A DNA stretch of 64,000 nucleotides from Curtobacterium sp. VKM Ac-2865 (GCF_015350905.1 NZ_JADKRZ010000006.1:186001-250000), one strand, 5' to 3'; shown: positions 48,666 through 57,537, counted from the first letter of the stretch. Translations and numbers: made by a program. The notes: generated by a model from the letters alone, not told the origin.

Positions 48666-49201
48666 CGCGGAGCCTTGTTCGTCGTCGGGTAGACGCGTAG
48701 GGACTTCGTCCCGCAGCGGATGCCGCCGCCGTTCCCGATCGCAGTGCTCGCAAGCACGGCCGCGACGTTGGCGACGACGCAGACCGCCGGACCGAGCGCG
48801 CACATGCCGGCAGCGATCGCAGTCATCGCACCACTGATGATGAGGTTCTGGTCGAAGGCGTTGAAGGCGACGTACATGCCGCCGTAGCTGTCAGAGCCGG
48901 TTCCGAGGCGTGACGAGGAGTTGACGTCGCGCAGTTCGAGCGTGACCCCTCGCTGTCCGCGGATCACGACGACCTCCGTGCCGTCCGCGTTGACCTTCTC
49001 CTCGTTCACCGCGCCAGCTGCCCGCGCCTCAGTGATCGCCTGACGGATGGTCTCGGCCGTGATCTCCGGATGGGCTCGGGTGCCGTCGACGACGTTGTGC
49101 GTGGGCTCCGCTGCGCTCGCGGGCGGAGCAGCGCCGATCCCTCCGGTGACGAGTGCGCTGGTGAGCGCAATCCCAGTGAGCACAGTTCGAAGTTCTGCCA
49201 T
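48641..49201 (-). CDS. Secreted protein with hydrophobic Cys-containing C-terminal region, unknown
   Basis: A 186-residue exported protein. Sec signal peptide with likely cleavage after PASAA (about 31). The mature N-terminal half (about 35-100) is a soluble domain with VVVIRGQRGVTLELRD. The C-terminal half has a glycine/alanine-rich hydrophobic stretch (about 125-165) containing CALGPAVC, then GIRCG and a basic end with a fourth Cys. No family is recognised. A membrane-active or bacteriocin-like secreted protein is one possibility. GAGGGGGAG precedes the ATG; a good promoter lies upstream. Base composition is somewhat lower in G+C than its neighbours, fitting an acquired cassette. Confidence 0.65.
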   Translation of the reverse strand: MAELRTVLTGIALTSALVTGGIGAAPPASAAEPTHNVVDGTRAHPEITAETIRQAITEARAAGAVNEEKVNADGTEVVVIRGQRGVTLELRDVNSSSRLGTGSDSYGGMYVAFNAFDQNLIISGAMTAIAAGMCALGPAVCVVANVAAVLASTAIGNGGGIRCGTKSLRVYPTTNKAPRCARAVTS

Positions 49202-49253
49202 GTCTCCCCCTCGTCGTTGAGCGGTCGCCACCTCCGGAGACCTGGTGCGTCTG

Positions 49254-49282
49254 ACTCTACCGACTGATCCATCACCGGTGAA
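49254..49282 (-). promoter_or_regulatory. Promoter of the secreted-protein cassette
   Basis: On the minus strand TTCACC (plus 49277-49282) and TAGAGT (plus 49254-49259) are separated by 17 bp, giving a leader of about 45 nt. It is one of only two places in the window where both -35 and -10 boxes are clear. Confidence 0.55.
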
Positions 49283-49330
49283 GGGTGAAATGCGCACGGA
49301 TTCCGCGCCGCGATTGAACCGGCCGGACAC

Positions 49331-49413
49331 TCTTTCCCATGACGCCCGCGCTGGGAAGCGGGATCGCACGTAGGTGGTCGGAAAGAACGACCTCCGACGC
49401 GCGATTCGACCCC
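49331..49413. repeat. Repeat family H2, copy d
   Basis: Small stem-loop CCCGC/GCGGG, then the 46-nt hairpin at 49362-49407 running from GATCGCACGTAGG to GACGCGCGATTC. Confidence 0.75.
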
Positions 49414-49415
49414 CT

Positions 49416-49491
49416 ACGCGCGGAACGACCCCCGACGCGCGGAACGACCCACCACGCGCGGAACGACCCACCACGCGCGGAACGAGCACCC
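49416..49491. repeat. 19-bp tandem repeat (four units)
   Basis: Units start at 49416, 49435, 49454 and 49473 with core ACGCGCGGAACGACCCACC. The sequence looks like an expansion of the right arm of the adjoining H2 copy. It ends 17 nt before the mnhG stop codon at 49509. Confidence 0.85.
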
Positions 49492-49508
49492 ACGCCCCAC
49501 GCCCCGCC

Positions 49509-49865
49509 TCAGGACTCCGTGTCGTCGACCAGCAGGTCCTCGTGGCGGTACTCGTTCGACCGCAGCCCCGCGCGGGCGATCATGTGCGTCGACACCGGCA
49601 CCAGGAACAACTGGAACACCATGATCGGCAGCACCACGAAGAACGCCGTCCAGGTCCACACGGCGACCACGATGGCCGCGAGGGCGAACGCCAACCCGAG
49701 CACCTGCGGCTTCGACATCGCGTGCAGACGGACGAGCGGGTCGGGGAAGCGCACGATGCCGATGCCGGCGCCGAGCGACAGCAGGGACCCGACGAGCAGC
49801 AGCCCGAGGGCGATCCACGCGCGGACGCCGGCACCGTCGATGAAGGACTCGAGGACCTCGATCAC
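49509..49865 (-). CDS. mnhG: Na+(K+)/H+ antiporter subunit G
   Basis: A 118-residue subunit with three helices, last gene of the Mrp operon. It has the MnhG/PhaG pattern: GAGIGIVRFPDPLVRLHAMSKP (near 33-54) and a hydrophobic C-terminal helix pair, then an acidic tail. It is part of the membrane complex exchanging Na+ or K+ for protons. The GTG start overlaps the mnhF stop as GTGA. Confidence 0.93.
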   Translation of the reverse strand: MIEVLESFIDGAGVRAWIALGLLLVGSLLSLGAGIGIVRFPDPLVRLHAMSKPQVLGLAFALAAIVVAVWTWTAFFVVLPIMVFQLFLVPVSTHMIARAGLRSNEYRHEDLLVDDTES

Positions 49866-50197
49866 GATCCCTCCTGTCGTCGTTCGGGGGTGGTGGCGTC
49901 GGTGCCCTCGTCGGAGGGGTCGGACGACGGGGTCACGGCGCGGGCGACGGCGATCGTGGCGAACACGCTCGTCGCCGCGATGACCACGAGCACCGGGATG
50001 CCGGCGAGGTCCTGCCGGATCACCATCGCGGCGGCGATCACGACGAGCACGGTCGTGAGCACCATGTCGGAGCCGATCATCCGGTCGAGGATCGTCGGAC
50101 CGCGGACGATCCGGAAGACCGCCATCGCGAGGGTCGCCCCGAGGAGCGCCAGGACCAGCGCGATGCCGATCCCCATGACGACGACTGCAGCGCTCAT
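49862..50197 (-). CDS. mnhF: Na+(K+)/H+ antiporter subunit F
   Basis: A 111-residue subunit with three hydrophobic helices. It has RIVRGPTILDRMIGSDM (about 29-45), the MnhF signature, and a Ser/Asp/Glu-rich C-terminal tail after residue 90. It overlaps both neighbours by 4 nt, fixing the order E-F-G. Confidence 0.93.
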   Translation of the reverse strand: MSAAVVVMGIGIALVLALLGATLAMAVFRIVRGPTILDRMIGSDMVLTTVLVVIAAAMVIRQDLAGIPVLVVIAATSVFATIAVARAVTPSSDPSDEGTDATTPERRQEGS

Positions 50198-50778
50198 CGG
50201 GTCACCTCCGGTCGGGGGCCGGACAGTTCGGACACGTCCTGCTTCGACCCGACCGCCCGGATGACGAGGGCGTCGATCCCCAGGGCTTCCTGTCTGGCGG
50301 CCTCGACCTGCTCGACCCGTTCGGTGTCGAGCACGTGGAGCAGCAGACGACGGCGCTTCAGGTCGACGTCGGCGACGTAGGACCCGGGCACGAGCGACAC
50401 GGCGAGCGTCGCCAGCGTGAACGTCATCTCCGACGTCGTGTGCAGCTGCACGAGCACGATCGAGCTGCGACGGACGCCGCGCGGTCGGACGGCCACCCAG
50501 GCGACCCGGAACGACGCCCGGAACACCAGCCCCGACCAGACGACGAGGAACCAGAGGAACCGCAGCGGCGAGAACCGCGTGGACAGCGGCACCGGCGGCA
50601 GGGGCAGCAGCTGCGTCACGAGCAGCGCCACGACGATGCCGCACAGCAGCGTGAGCGGGCTCCACGATCCCCAGAGCAGCGCCCACAGGACGGTCAGCCC
50701 GGCGGCGAGGGGGACGTCGTAGCGCCACGCGACGACGATGCGTCGGGCGTTCTGGATGCGGCGGGTGTCGTTCCTCAC
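50194..50778 (-). CDS. mnhE: Na+(K+)/H+ antiporter subunit E
   Basis: A 194-residue subunit with an N-terminal basic segment, two or three helices and a soluble domain (about 95-190) containing SLVPGSYVADVD and LLLHVLDTE, typical of MnhE/PhaE. The GTG start at 50778 overlaps the mnhD stop as GTGA. Confidence 0.92.
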   Translation of the reverse strand: MRNDTRRIQNARRIVVAWRYDVPLAAGLTVLWALLWGSWSPLTLLCGIVVALLVTQLLPLPPVPLSTRFSPLRFLWFLVVWSGLVFRASFRVAWVAVRPRGVRRSSIVLVQLHTTSEMTFTLATLAVSLVPGSYVADVDLKRRRLLLHVLDTERVEQVEAARQEALGIDALVIRAVGSKQDVSELSGPRPEVTR

Positions 50779-52442
50779 GGGCGCTCCCCGAGGACGGCCT
50801 GCACGTACTGCACGGGGGACTCGAGCGACTGGGCAGCGCGGGTCGCGTAGCCGTAGAGCGGTCCGGCGACGACGGTCAGGGCCACCGAGCCGAGCACCGC
50901 GACGGTGGTCACGGCGACCATCATGCGCGGCAGGCGCACCTTCTCGCCGGTGTCGGCGGACGGACGGGAGGCTCCACCTGCGCTGGCAGCGTCGGTGACC
51001 GTCACCGAGCCTCCCGTCAGGACAGAGCCGTCGGTCTCCGAGATCGTGACCGGCGCCGGTTCCGGCGCGCGGAGTGTCTCGTGCGCCTCGGCGACGGCGG
51101 CGTGCGGGGCCGCGGGCTCGGCGGCGGGCTTCGGTCGCCAGAAGGCGGCGTCCCAGACGCGCATCAGCGCGTAGAGCGTCAGGAGGCTGGTGACGACCCC
51201 GGCGCCGATCGTCACGTACGCCAGGGGACTCCCGTCGATGGCGGCGGCGCGGAACAGGCCGAGCTTGCCGATGAAGCCGGAGAACGGCGGGATGCCCCCG
51301 AGGTTGAACGCGGGCACCAGGTAGAGCGCGGCCAGCAGGGGTGCGGCCTTGAGCAGCCCGCCGAGCGAGCGCGTGGACGTCGTCCCGCCGATGCGCTCCA
51401 TCAGGCCCGAGACCAGGAACAGGGTGGTCTGCACGACGATGTGGTGCACCGTGTAGAACACCGCGGCGGCGGTGCCCGCGACGGAGCCCAGGCCGACGCC
51501 CATCACCATGAACCCGATGTGGCTGATGAGGGTGAACGACAGCAGGCGTTTCACGTCCGTCTGCGACACCGCGCCGAGCACACCGACCACCATCGTCAGG
51601 GTGGCCACGACGAGCAGCACCCCGTTCAGGTCGGGACTCGGGAAGATGATCGTCTCGAGCCGGATGATCGCGTAGATGCCGACCTTGGTCAGCAGGCCGG
51701 CGAACACCGCGGTGACCGGCGCCGGGGCGGTCGGGTACGAGTCGGGCAGCCAGAACGCCAGCGGGAACACGGCGGCCTTGATGCCGAAGCCGATCAGCAG
51801 CATCGTGTGCAGGAGCAGCTGCACGTGGTCGGGCAACCCCGCGACGCGTTCGCTGATCTGGGCGATGTTGACCGTGCCCGTGGCGCCGTAGACCAGGCCG
51901 ATCGCGGAGAGGAAGATCGCCGACGCGATGAGGCTCGTCACGATGTACGTCGTGCCGGCGCGCACGCGCTGCTCGCTGCCGCCGAGGGTGATCAGCACGT
52001 AGCTGGCCACCAGGAGCATCTCGAACGCGACGTAGAGGTTGAAGAGGTCGCCCGCGATGAACGAGTCGAGCACGCCAGCGGCCAGCACGAGGTACGTCGG
52101 GTAGAAGATCGTGACCGGGGCCTCGCTGTCGTCCGCGGCCAGGCCCTGCCCGATCGAGAACAGCAGGACGATGAGCAGCACGCTCGCGGACACGGTCAGC
52201 AGCAGGGCGCTCAGGCGGTCCACGACGAGCGAGATGCCGTACGGGGCCTCCCACCCGCCGACCTGCACCACGATGGTGCCGTGCTGGTCGACGAGCACCA
52301 TGAGCGTGGCGGCGACGGCCAGCGCGATGACGAGCACGGCGACGGTGATCGCACGTTGGATGCGCTGGTGCCGGAGCAGCCCGAGGGCGACGGCCGCGCC
52401 GAGCAGCGGGACGAGGACGAGGAGCGGGACGAGGAAGGTCAT
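50775..52442 (-). CDS. mnhD: Na+(K+)/H+ antiporter subunit D
   Basis: A 555-residue proton-translocating subunit related to complex I NuoN/M, with 14 helices; the conserved Glu is in AFEMLLVASY (near 137) and the Lys in LLTKVGIYA (near 247). Between helices 13 and 14 lies a long hydrophilic insert (about 435-510) absent from typical MnhD, rich in Ala, Pro, Thr and Glu. The DNA for residues about 475-493 is an H1-type hairpin. The insert is on the cytoplasmic or periplasmic loop and may be tolerated. Confidence 0.93.
   Translation of the reverse strand: MTFLVPLLVLVPLLGAAVALGLLRHQRIQRAITVAVLVIALAVAATLMVLVDQHGTIVVQVGGWEAPYGISLVVDRLSALLLTVSASVLLIVLLFSIGQGLAADDSEAPVTIFYPTYLVLAAGVLDSFIAGDLFNLYVAFEMLLVASYVLITLGGSEQRVRAGTTYIVTSLIASAIFLSAIGLVYGATGTVNIAQISERVAGLPDHVQLLLHTMLLIGFGIKAAVFPLAFWLPDSYPTAPAPVTAVFAGLLTKVGIYAIIRLETIIFPSPDLNGVLLVVATLTMVVGVLGAVSQTDVKRLLSFTLISHIGFMVMGVGLGSVAGTAAAVFYTVHHIVVQTTLFLVSGLMERIGGTTSTRSLGGLLKAAPLLAALYLVPAFNLGGIPPFSGFIGKLGLFRAAAIDGSPLAYVTIGAGVVTSLLTLYALMRVWDAAFWRPKPAAEPAAPHAAVAEAHETLRAPEPAPVTISETDGSVLTGGSVTVTDAASAGGASRPSADTGEKVRLPRMMVAVTTVAVLGSVALTVVAGPLYGYATRAAQSLESPVQYVQAVLGERP
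50963..51018. repeat. H1-type hairpin inside mnhD coding sequence
   Basis: GACGGGAGGCTC (50963-50974) and GAGCCTCCCGTC (51007-51018) pair perfectly around a 32-nt loop. The arms match those of H1 copy 2 at 39122. Confidence 0.7.
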
Positions 52443-52909
52443 CGGGATCCCTCGCGCTCGTCGGACGGTGCTTCGTGGTGGCGCTCGTGGCCGTCGTCGG
52501 GCGTCACTCCGGCGTCCGGGTCGGTGTCGGTCTCGGTGTCGTCCTCGTCGGTCGACTCGCCCCGCGCGCGGCGGATGGCGACGTCGGCCTCGTCGACCTC
52601 GACCTCGTCCGCGCGGGACAGCGTCCACGAGCGGTGGATCAGGGCGAGCAGGAAGGCACTGACGGCGAAGGTGATCACGATCGCGGTGAGGGCGAAGGCC
52701 TGGGGGAGCGGGTCGGTGATGCCCTCGGCGGACTTCCCGATGGGCGGGTCGCCGGCGGCGCCGGACATCACGAGCAGCAGCAGGTTGAGCGCGTTCCCGA
52801 GGAGCAGGAACCCGAGCAGCATCCGCGTGAGCGAGCGTTCGAGCAGCAGGTAGACACCGCAGGCGAAGAGCACGGCCATCGCGATGACGAGGACGAGTGT
52901 GATGGTCAT
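52439..52909 (-). CDS. mnhC: Na+(K+)/H+ antiporter subunit C
   Basis: A 156-residue NuoK-like subunit. Three helices in the first about 105 residues with LLGNALNLLLL (near 37-47) and ALTAIVITFAVSA (near 74). An acidic Asp/Glu/Thr-rich C-terminal tail (about 108-156) is longer than usual. It overlaps A and D by 4 nt. Confidence 0.93.
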   Translation of the reverse strand: MTITLVLVIAMAVLFACGVYLLLERSLTRMLLGFLLLGNALNLLLLVMSGAAGDPPIGKSAEGITDPLPQAFALTAIVITFAVSAFLLALIHRSWTLSRADEVEVDEADVAIRRARGESTDEDDTETDTDPDAGVTPDDGHERHHEAPSDEREGSR

Positions 52910-55788
52910 GCGGAGACCTCCTCGGGGTCGCGGTCGGCTTCGATGGTGTCGCGGGTGGACGTCCGGGAGTCCTCGAGGCGCTGGCGGTCGACCTCGGCGC
53001 CGAGGCTGCGCAGCACGTCGAGCACCAGGCCGACGACCACCAGGTACACGCCGATGTCGAAGAAGGTCGCCGTGACGAACTCGACGTGCCCGAGCACCGG
53101 GACCGTGGCCTCGAAGAACTCCGAGTACAGGGCTTCCTTGCCGAAGAACATCGGGACGATCGCCGTGACCGCGGCCGTCGCCACCCCGAGCCCCAGGAGT
53201 CGACCGGCCCGGACGGGAGCGGCGGCACCGAGTTCGGCGGGGCCCCCGGCCAGGTAGCGGGCCGCGAGCGCGATGCCCGCGACGAGGCCGCCCGCGAACC
53301 CGCCGCCCGCGGCGTTGTGCCCGGCGAACAGCAGGTACACGGACAGCACGATCAGGCCGTGGAACAGCAGGCGGACGACGACGTCGAGCAGGGCGCTCCG
53401 GCCGGTCGGCAGCGCGGCGCTCGTCGGCAGCCACGCGCGGGGCTCCCCGTCGCGGCGTTCGTCGGAGGACTCGGGCCGGTCGCGGAGGCGGGGCAGCGTG
53501 TCCTCGCGGGAGTTCACGAAGATCAGGCTCGCGACGCCGGTGGCCGCGGCGACGACGACCGTCAGCTCGCCGAGGGTGTCCCAGCCGCGCAGGTCGACGA
53601 GGGCGACGTTCACGACGTTCAGGCCGTGGCCGAACGAGCTCGTCAGCGCGGGCAGGTCCGGCCAGATCGGCGTCGCCGTGCGGGCCGAGGCGGCGACGAT
53701 GACGACGATCGCCAGCGTCAGGCCGGCCAGTGCGGCGAACAGGGCGCGGAGCACCCGAAAGCGCGAGGGGTTCGCGGTGGCGATGCGCGGGGGGAGCCGA
53801 CGGAGCACGAGCACGAAGGCGATGAGCGTGACGGTCTCGACGACCAGCTGGGTCAGTGCCAGGTCGACGGCGCCGTGCAGGACGAACAGCACGGACATGC
53901 CGTACCCGGTCACGCCGACCAGGACCGCCGCGGCGAACCGGGTCTTCGCGGTGACGACCGAGACGGCGGCGATCGCCATGACGATGACGACCGGCACCTG
54001 GCCCCACGAGTCCGCGAACCGGACGTGGAACTCCCACGGGCCGCCGAGCACCAGGTTGGCGAGGGCGCCGGCAACGAACACCGACAGGATGACCGTCAGG
54101 TAGTAGGGGAGCGAACCGCGCTGCACGAACGCGGTCAGACCGGTCGCACCGTGGTCGAGCCCGCGCATGATCCGCCGGTACGTGCCCGCGGCGCTCGGGG
54201 AACCGGCCAGGCGGTGCTGGACGGCCTCGACGCGGGTGCGGGCGAGGAAGAGGGCGACGCCGCCGAGGAGCGTCAGGGCGGAGATGCCGAGCGCGGGCTC
54301 CAGTCCGTGCCAGAGCGCCAGGTGCGGCACGGGCTCCCCGGAGCGTGACGCGGCCGCTGCCGCCGGCTCGATGCCGTGCGCGACGACCGGCGTGAGCAGC
54401 CCGAGTGCGAGCCCGGCGAGACCGAGGACCGACGGCACGACGCCGAGTCCGTGCAGCGCGTGCGGCTCGGTCTGCTCGACCCCGGGCTTGCGGCCGAAGG
54501 TGCCCCAGAGGAAGCGGAGCGAGTACGCGACGGTGAGGACCGAGCCGATCGTGACGCCGATGAGCGCCACCCACGCCCAGGCCGCACCGGGACCGTGCAG
54601 GGCCTCGATGAACCCGGTGAGCACGGCCTCCTTCGCGACGAAGCCGATCGTCGGGGGGATGCCGGCCATCGACACGAGGGCGAGCACCGCGACCGTCGCG
54701 AGCCACGGCATCCTCCGACCGAGCCCGCTCAGCCGGCCGAGCTCGCGAGTGCCGGTGACGTGGTCGACCGTGCCGACGACCAGGAACAGCGTGGACTTGA
54801 ACGTGGCGTGCGCGACGAGCAGCGCGACCCCGCCGAGGGCGATCGCCGGCGTGCCCCAGCCGGCGGCGAGCACGAGGAACCCGAGCTGGGCGACGGTGCC
54901 GTACGCGAGCAGGAGCTTGAGGTCGGTCTGTCGGAGCGCCCGGTACCCGCCGACGAGCATGCCGAGCACGCCGAGCACCGTGATGGTCTCGCGCCAGCCC
55001 TCGAGCATCGCGAACGCCGGGGCGAGGCGGGCGACGAGGTAGATCCCGGCCTTCACCATCGCCGCGGCGTGCAGGTAGGCGCTGACCGGGGTCGGCGCGG
55101 CCATCGCGGCAGGCAGCCAGAAGTGGAACGGGACGATCGCGGACTTCGTCAGCGCCCCGAGGAGCACGAGCACGACGGCGACCGTGACGACGGTGCCCGA
55201 CGGTGCCTGTTCGACGATCGCGGAGAGCTGCGTGGTGCCGGTGCGCACCGACAGGATCACCAGGCCCGCGAGCATCGCCAGGCCGCCGGCCGTGGTGACG
55301 ACGAGGGCCTGCATCGCCGCAGCCCGGCTCGCCCGCTTGACCGAGTCGTGGCCGATGAGCAGGTACGAGAAGACGGTGGTGGCTTCCCACAGGATGAACA
55401 GCACGATGACGTCGTCGGCGATCACCAGGCCGTACATCGACCCGGCGAACGCCGTCAGGACGCCCGCGAACCGGCCGAGCCCCGGTTCCTTCGGGCCGAA
55501 GTACGACGCGCAGTAGACGAGCACGAGCGCACCGACGACCGACACCACGAGCGCGAGCACCCACGACAGGGCATCGACGCGCAGGGCGAGGGCGAGGTCG
55601 AGTTCCGGCACCCAGGTGAAGCGCTCGGTGACCCCGCCGTGCAGGGCGCGGTCCGTCTGCGTGACGGTGAGCACTGCCGCAGCGGCGGGTGCGAGGGCCG
55701 CGACGGTGAAGACCCGGCGACCGAGGAGCGGCGTGAGGGCCGGCACCAGCAGGGCGACGACGGCGAACGCGACGAGGACGGTGACCAT
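52906..55788 (-). CDS. mnhA: Na+(K+)/H+ antiporter subunit A fused with subunit B
   Basis: A 960-residue first gene of the Mrp operon. N-terminal NuoL-like proton channel (about 1-430) with the conserved Glu in FILWEATTVFSYLL (near 136) and Lys in LTKSAIVPFHFWLP (near 217). The MrpA C-terminal extension follows (about 560-790), then a subunit-B domain (about 815-945) with FHGLIVLSVYLLFAGHNA-type start. A-B fusion with C-G gives all seven functions in six genes. GAGGAGG precedes the ATG. The complex supports pH and sodium tolerance. Confidence 0.95.
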   Translation of the reverse strand: MVTVLVAFAVVALLVPALTPLLGRRVFTVAALAPAAAAVLTVTQTDRALHGGVTERFTWVPELDLALALRVDALSWVLALVVSVVGALVLVYCASYFGPKEPGLGRFAGVLTAFAGSMYGLVIADDVIVLFILWEATTVFSYLLIGHDSVKRASRAAAMQALVVTTAGGLAMLAGLVILSVRTGTTQLSAIVEQAPSGTVVTVAVVLVLLGALTKSAIVPFHFWLPAAMAAPTPVSAYLHAAAMVKAGIYLVARLAPAFAMLEGWRETITVLGVLGMLVGGYRALRQTDLKLLLAYGTVAQLGFLVLAAGWGTPAIALGGVALLVAHATFKSTLFLVVGTVDHVTGTRELGRLSGLGRRMPWLATVAVLALVSMAGIPPTIGFVAKEAVLTGFIEALHGPGAAWAWVALIGVTIGSVLTVAYSLRFLWGTFGRKPGVEQTEPHALHGLGVVPSVLGLAGLALGLLTPVVAHGIEPAAAAASRSGEPVPHLALWHGLEPALGISALTLLGGVALFLARTRVEAVQHRLAGSPSAAGTYRRIMRGLDHGATGLTAFVQRGSLPYYLTVILSVFVAGALANLVLGGPWEFHVRFADSWGQVPVVIVMAIAAVSVVTAKTRFAAAVLVGVTGYGMSVLFVLHGAVDLALTQLVVETVTLIAFVLVLRRLPPRIATANPSRFRVLRALFAALAGLTLAIVVIVAASARTATPIWPDLPALTSSFGHGLNVVNVALVDLRGWDTLGELTVVVAAATGVASLIFVNSREDTLPRLRDRPESSDERRDGEPRAWLPTSAALPTGRSALLDVVVRLLFHGLIVLSVYLLFAGHNAAGGGFAGGLVAGIALAARYLAGGPAELGAAAPVRAGRLLGLGVATAAVTAIVPMFFGKEALYSEFFEATVPVLGHVEFVTATFFDIGVYLVVVGLVLDVLRSLGAEVDRQRLEDSRTSTRDTIEADRDPEEVSA

Positions 55789-55931
55789 GGGGCGCCTCCT
55801 CGGGGTCGGGCGTGACAGTCCGGCTCTGGGTGGCTCACAGGCTACCGAGAGCCGGATGCACAGAACCTGTGCGGCCGGACAGGATGCGCACGCCGTGGAT
55901 CAGACTGCGAGCACCACTCTGCCCGCGACCC

Positions 55932-56681
55932 CTACCGCCCGTACGCCCGCGCGGGGATCTGCGTCGCGAGCTTGCCGCCCGACACGTCGAGCAGCGTCCC
56001 CGTGATGTACGACGACGCGTCGCTCGCCAGGAACACGAGCAGGTCGGCCACGTCGTCGGCCGTTTCCCACCGCCGGAGCGACAGGGTGTCGAGGAGCCGG
56101 TCCTGCGCCTCGGTCGGCATCGTCGCGAAGCCGTTCATGGCCGTCGGCACCATGCCCGGCGCGTACGCGTTCACGGTGATGCCCCACGGCCCGAGCTCCG
56201 ACGCGAGCACCCGGGTGAAGGCCACGACGGCCGACTTCGACGCGGCGTAGGCGGCGCTCCCGACGCTCGGCACGATGGCCGCGAACGACGCCGCGTTGAT
56301 GATCCGCCCCCGTCCCGCCGCCTGCATCACCGGTGCGACCGCCTGGCTCATCAGGAAGGTGCCACCGAGGTTGACGTCCATGCACCGCTGCCAGGCGTCC
56401 CACTGCAGGTCGGCGACGAGCCCGTCGACGTTGATGCCCGCGTTGTTCACGAGCACGTCGATCGTCCCGTGGGACTCCACGACCGACGCGATCGCCTGCC
56501 GCACGGACGCGGGATCGGCGACGTTGCACACGACGTGCTCCAGTGGGAAGTCCGGGTCGAACGCCAGGTCGAGGGCGACGACGCGGGCGTCCTCGGCGGC
56601 GAAGCGGTCGGCGAGGGTCCGGCCGATGCCGCGCGCCGCCCCGGTGATGAGGACCACGCGGTCGCGGAGGTCGAGGTGCAT
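55932..56681 (-). CDS. SDR-family oxidoreductase
   Basis: A classical short-chain dehydrogenase of 249 residues: TGAARGIGR (near 14), NNAGIN (near 80), Ser in NAASFAA (near 131) and YAASK (near 144-148). The C-terminus has ITGTLLDVSGGKL. It is divergent from a second SDR at 56740 with 58 bp between, so the two probably share regulation and perhaps a pathway. Substrate unknown, possibly a sugar or polyol. Confidence 0.9.
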   Translation of the reverse strand: MHLDLRDRVVLITGAARGIGRTLADRFAAEDARVVALDLAFDPDFPLEHVVCNVADPASVRQAIASVVESHGTIDVLVNNAGINVDGLVADLQWDAWQRCMDVNLGGTFLMSQAVAPVMQAAGRGRIINAASFAAIVPSVGSAAYAASKSAVVAFTRVLASELGPWGITVNAYAPGMVPTAMNGFATMPTEAQDRLLDTLSLRRWETADDVADLLVFLASDASSYITGTLLDVSGGKLATQIPARAYGR

Positions 56682-56727
56682 GGGGTGCTCCTTCTCGGCC
56701 GACGGCCATCGTCGACCTCCCCAGGCA

Positions 56728-56733
56728 TACCAT
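56728..56733 (+). promoter_or_regulatory. Leaderless-type -10 box of the SDR at 56740
   Basis: TACCAT ends 6 nt before the ATG at 56740. Confidence 0.5.
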
Positions 56734-56739
56734 CGCGGC

Positions 56740-57537
56740 ATGACGAGCAGCGGCACCGACGCGACCGGCACCGACGCGACCGGCAGGCACGCGACCGGCA
56801 CGGACGCGACCGGCACGGCACGCGTCCTCTGGGTCACCGGCGGCGGCAGCGGCATGGGCGCCGCCGCGGCACGCACCGCCGCGGCGTCCGGCTGGACCGT
56901 CGTCCTCAGCGGCCGCCGGGTCGACCGGCTGGAGCAGGTCGCCGCCGAGGTCCGGTCCGCGGGCGGCATCGCCGACGTCCTGCCGCTCGACGCGAGCGAC
57001 CCGGACGCCGTCACGGGTGCCGCCGCGACGATCACCGACCGGCACGGCCGCCTCGACGGGCTCGTGCTCGCCGCGGGGCTGAACACCCCGGCCCGACGCT
57101 GGGACGACCAGTCCATGGCCGACGTCCGCGCGGTCCTCGACACGAACCTCACCGCGGTGCTCTCGGTCGTCGATGCCGCCCTGCCGGCCCTCCGTGCGAG
57201 TGCGACGGGCGGGGTCGTGGTCGTCGTGTCCTCGTACGCCGGGTGGTCCTTCCAGCCAGGGGCGGGCGTCGCCTACTCGGCGTCGAAGACCGCGCTCGCC
57301 TCCGTCGTCCGCAGCCTGAACCAGCAGGAGGCGCCGCACGGCATCCGCGCCACCCACCTCTGCCCGGGCGACGTCGCCACGGACTTCCTCGACCAGCGCC
57401 CGCAGGTGCCGGACGCCGCGGCCCGCGCCGTCATGCTCACCCCGGAGGACATCGGGCGCACGATCGGCTTCGTGCTCGACGCCCCAGCGCACGTCCGCGT
57501 CGACGAGCTCGTGATCAGCCCGGTCGCGCAGCGCTGA
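56740..57537 (+). CDS. SDR-family oxidoreductase with N-terminal tandem repeat
   Basis: A 265-residue short-chain dehydrogenase. The first about 25 residues are four imperfect TDATG-like units from a 15-bp tandem repeat (about 56755-56818), which should be disordered. The Rossmann motif TGGGSGMG (near 33), LAAGLN in place of NNAG, Ser in VVSSYAG and YSASK (near 179-183) follow. Function beyond oxidoreductase is unknown. It is divergent from the SDR at 55932. Confidence 0.87.
   Translation: MTSSGTDATGTDATGRHATGTDATGTARVLWVTGGGSGMGAAAARTAAASGWTVVLSGRRVDRLEQVAAEVRSAGGIADVLPLDASDPDAVTGAAATITDRHGRLDGLVLAAGLNTPARRWDDQSMADVRAVLDTNLTAVLSVVDAALPALRASATGGVVVVVSSYAGWSFQPGAGVAYSASKTALASVVRSLNQQEAPHGIRATHLCPGDVATDFLDQRPQVPDAAARAVMLTPEDIGRTIGFVLDAPAHVRVDELVISPVAQR

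Noticed and set aside
52439..55564. 1041-codon minus-strand open frame overlapping mnhA
   Set aside because: Its N-terminal bulk is a +1 shadow of mnhA; only its end coincides with the true mnhC gene.
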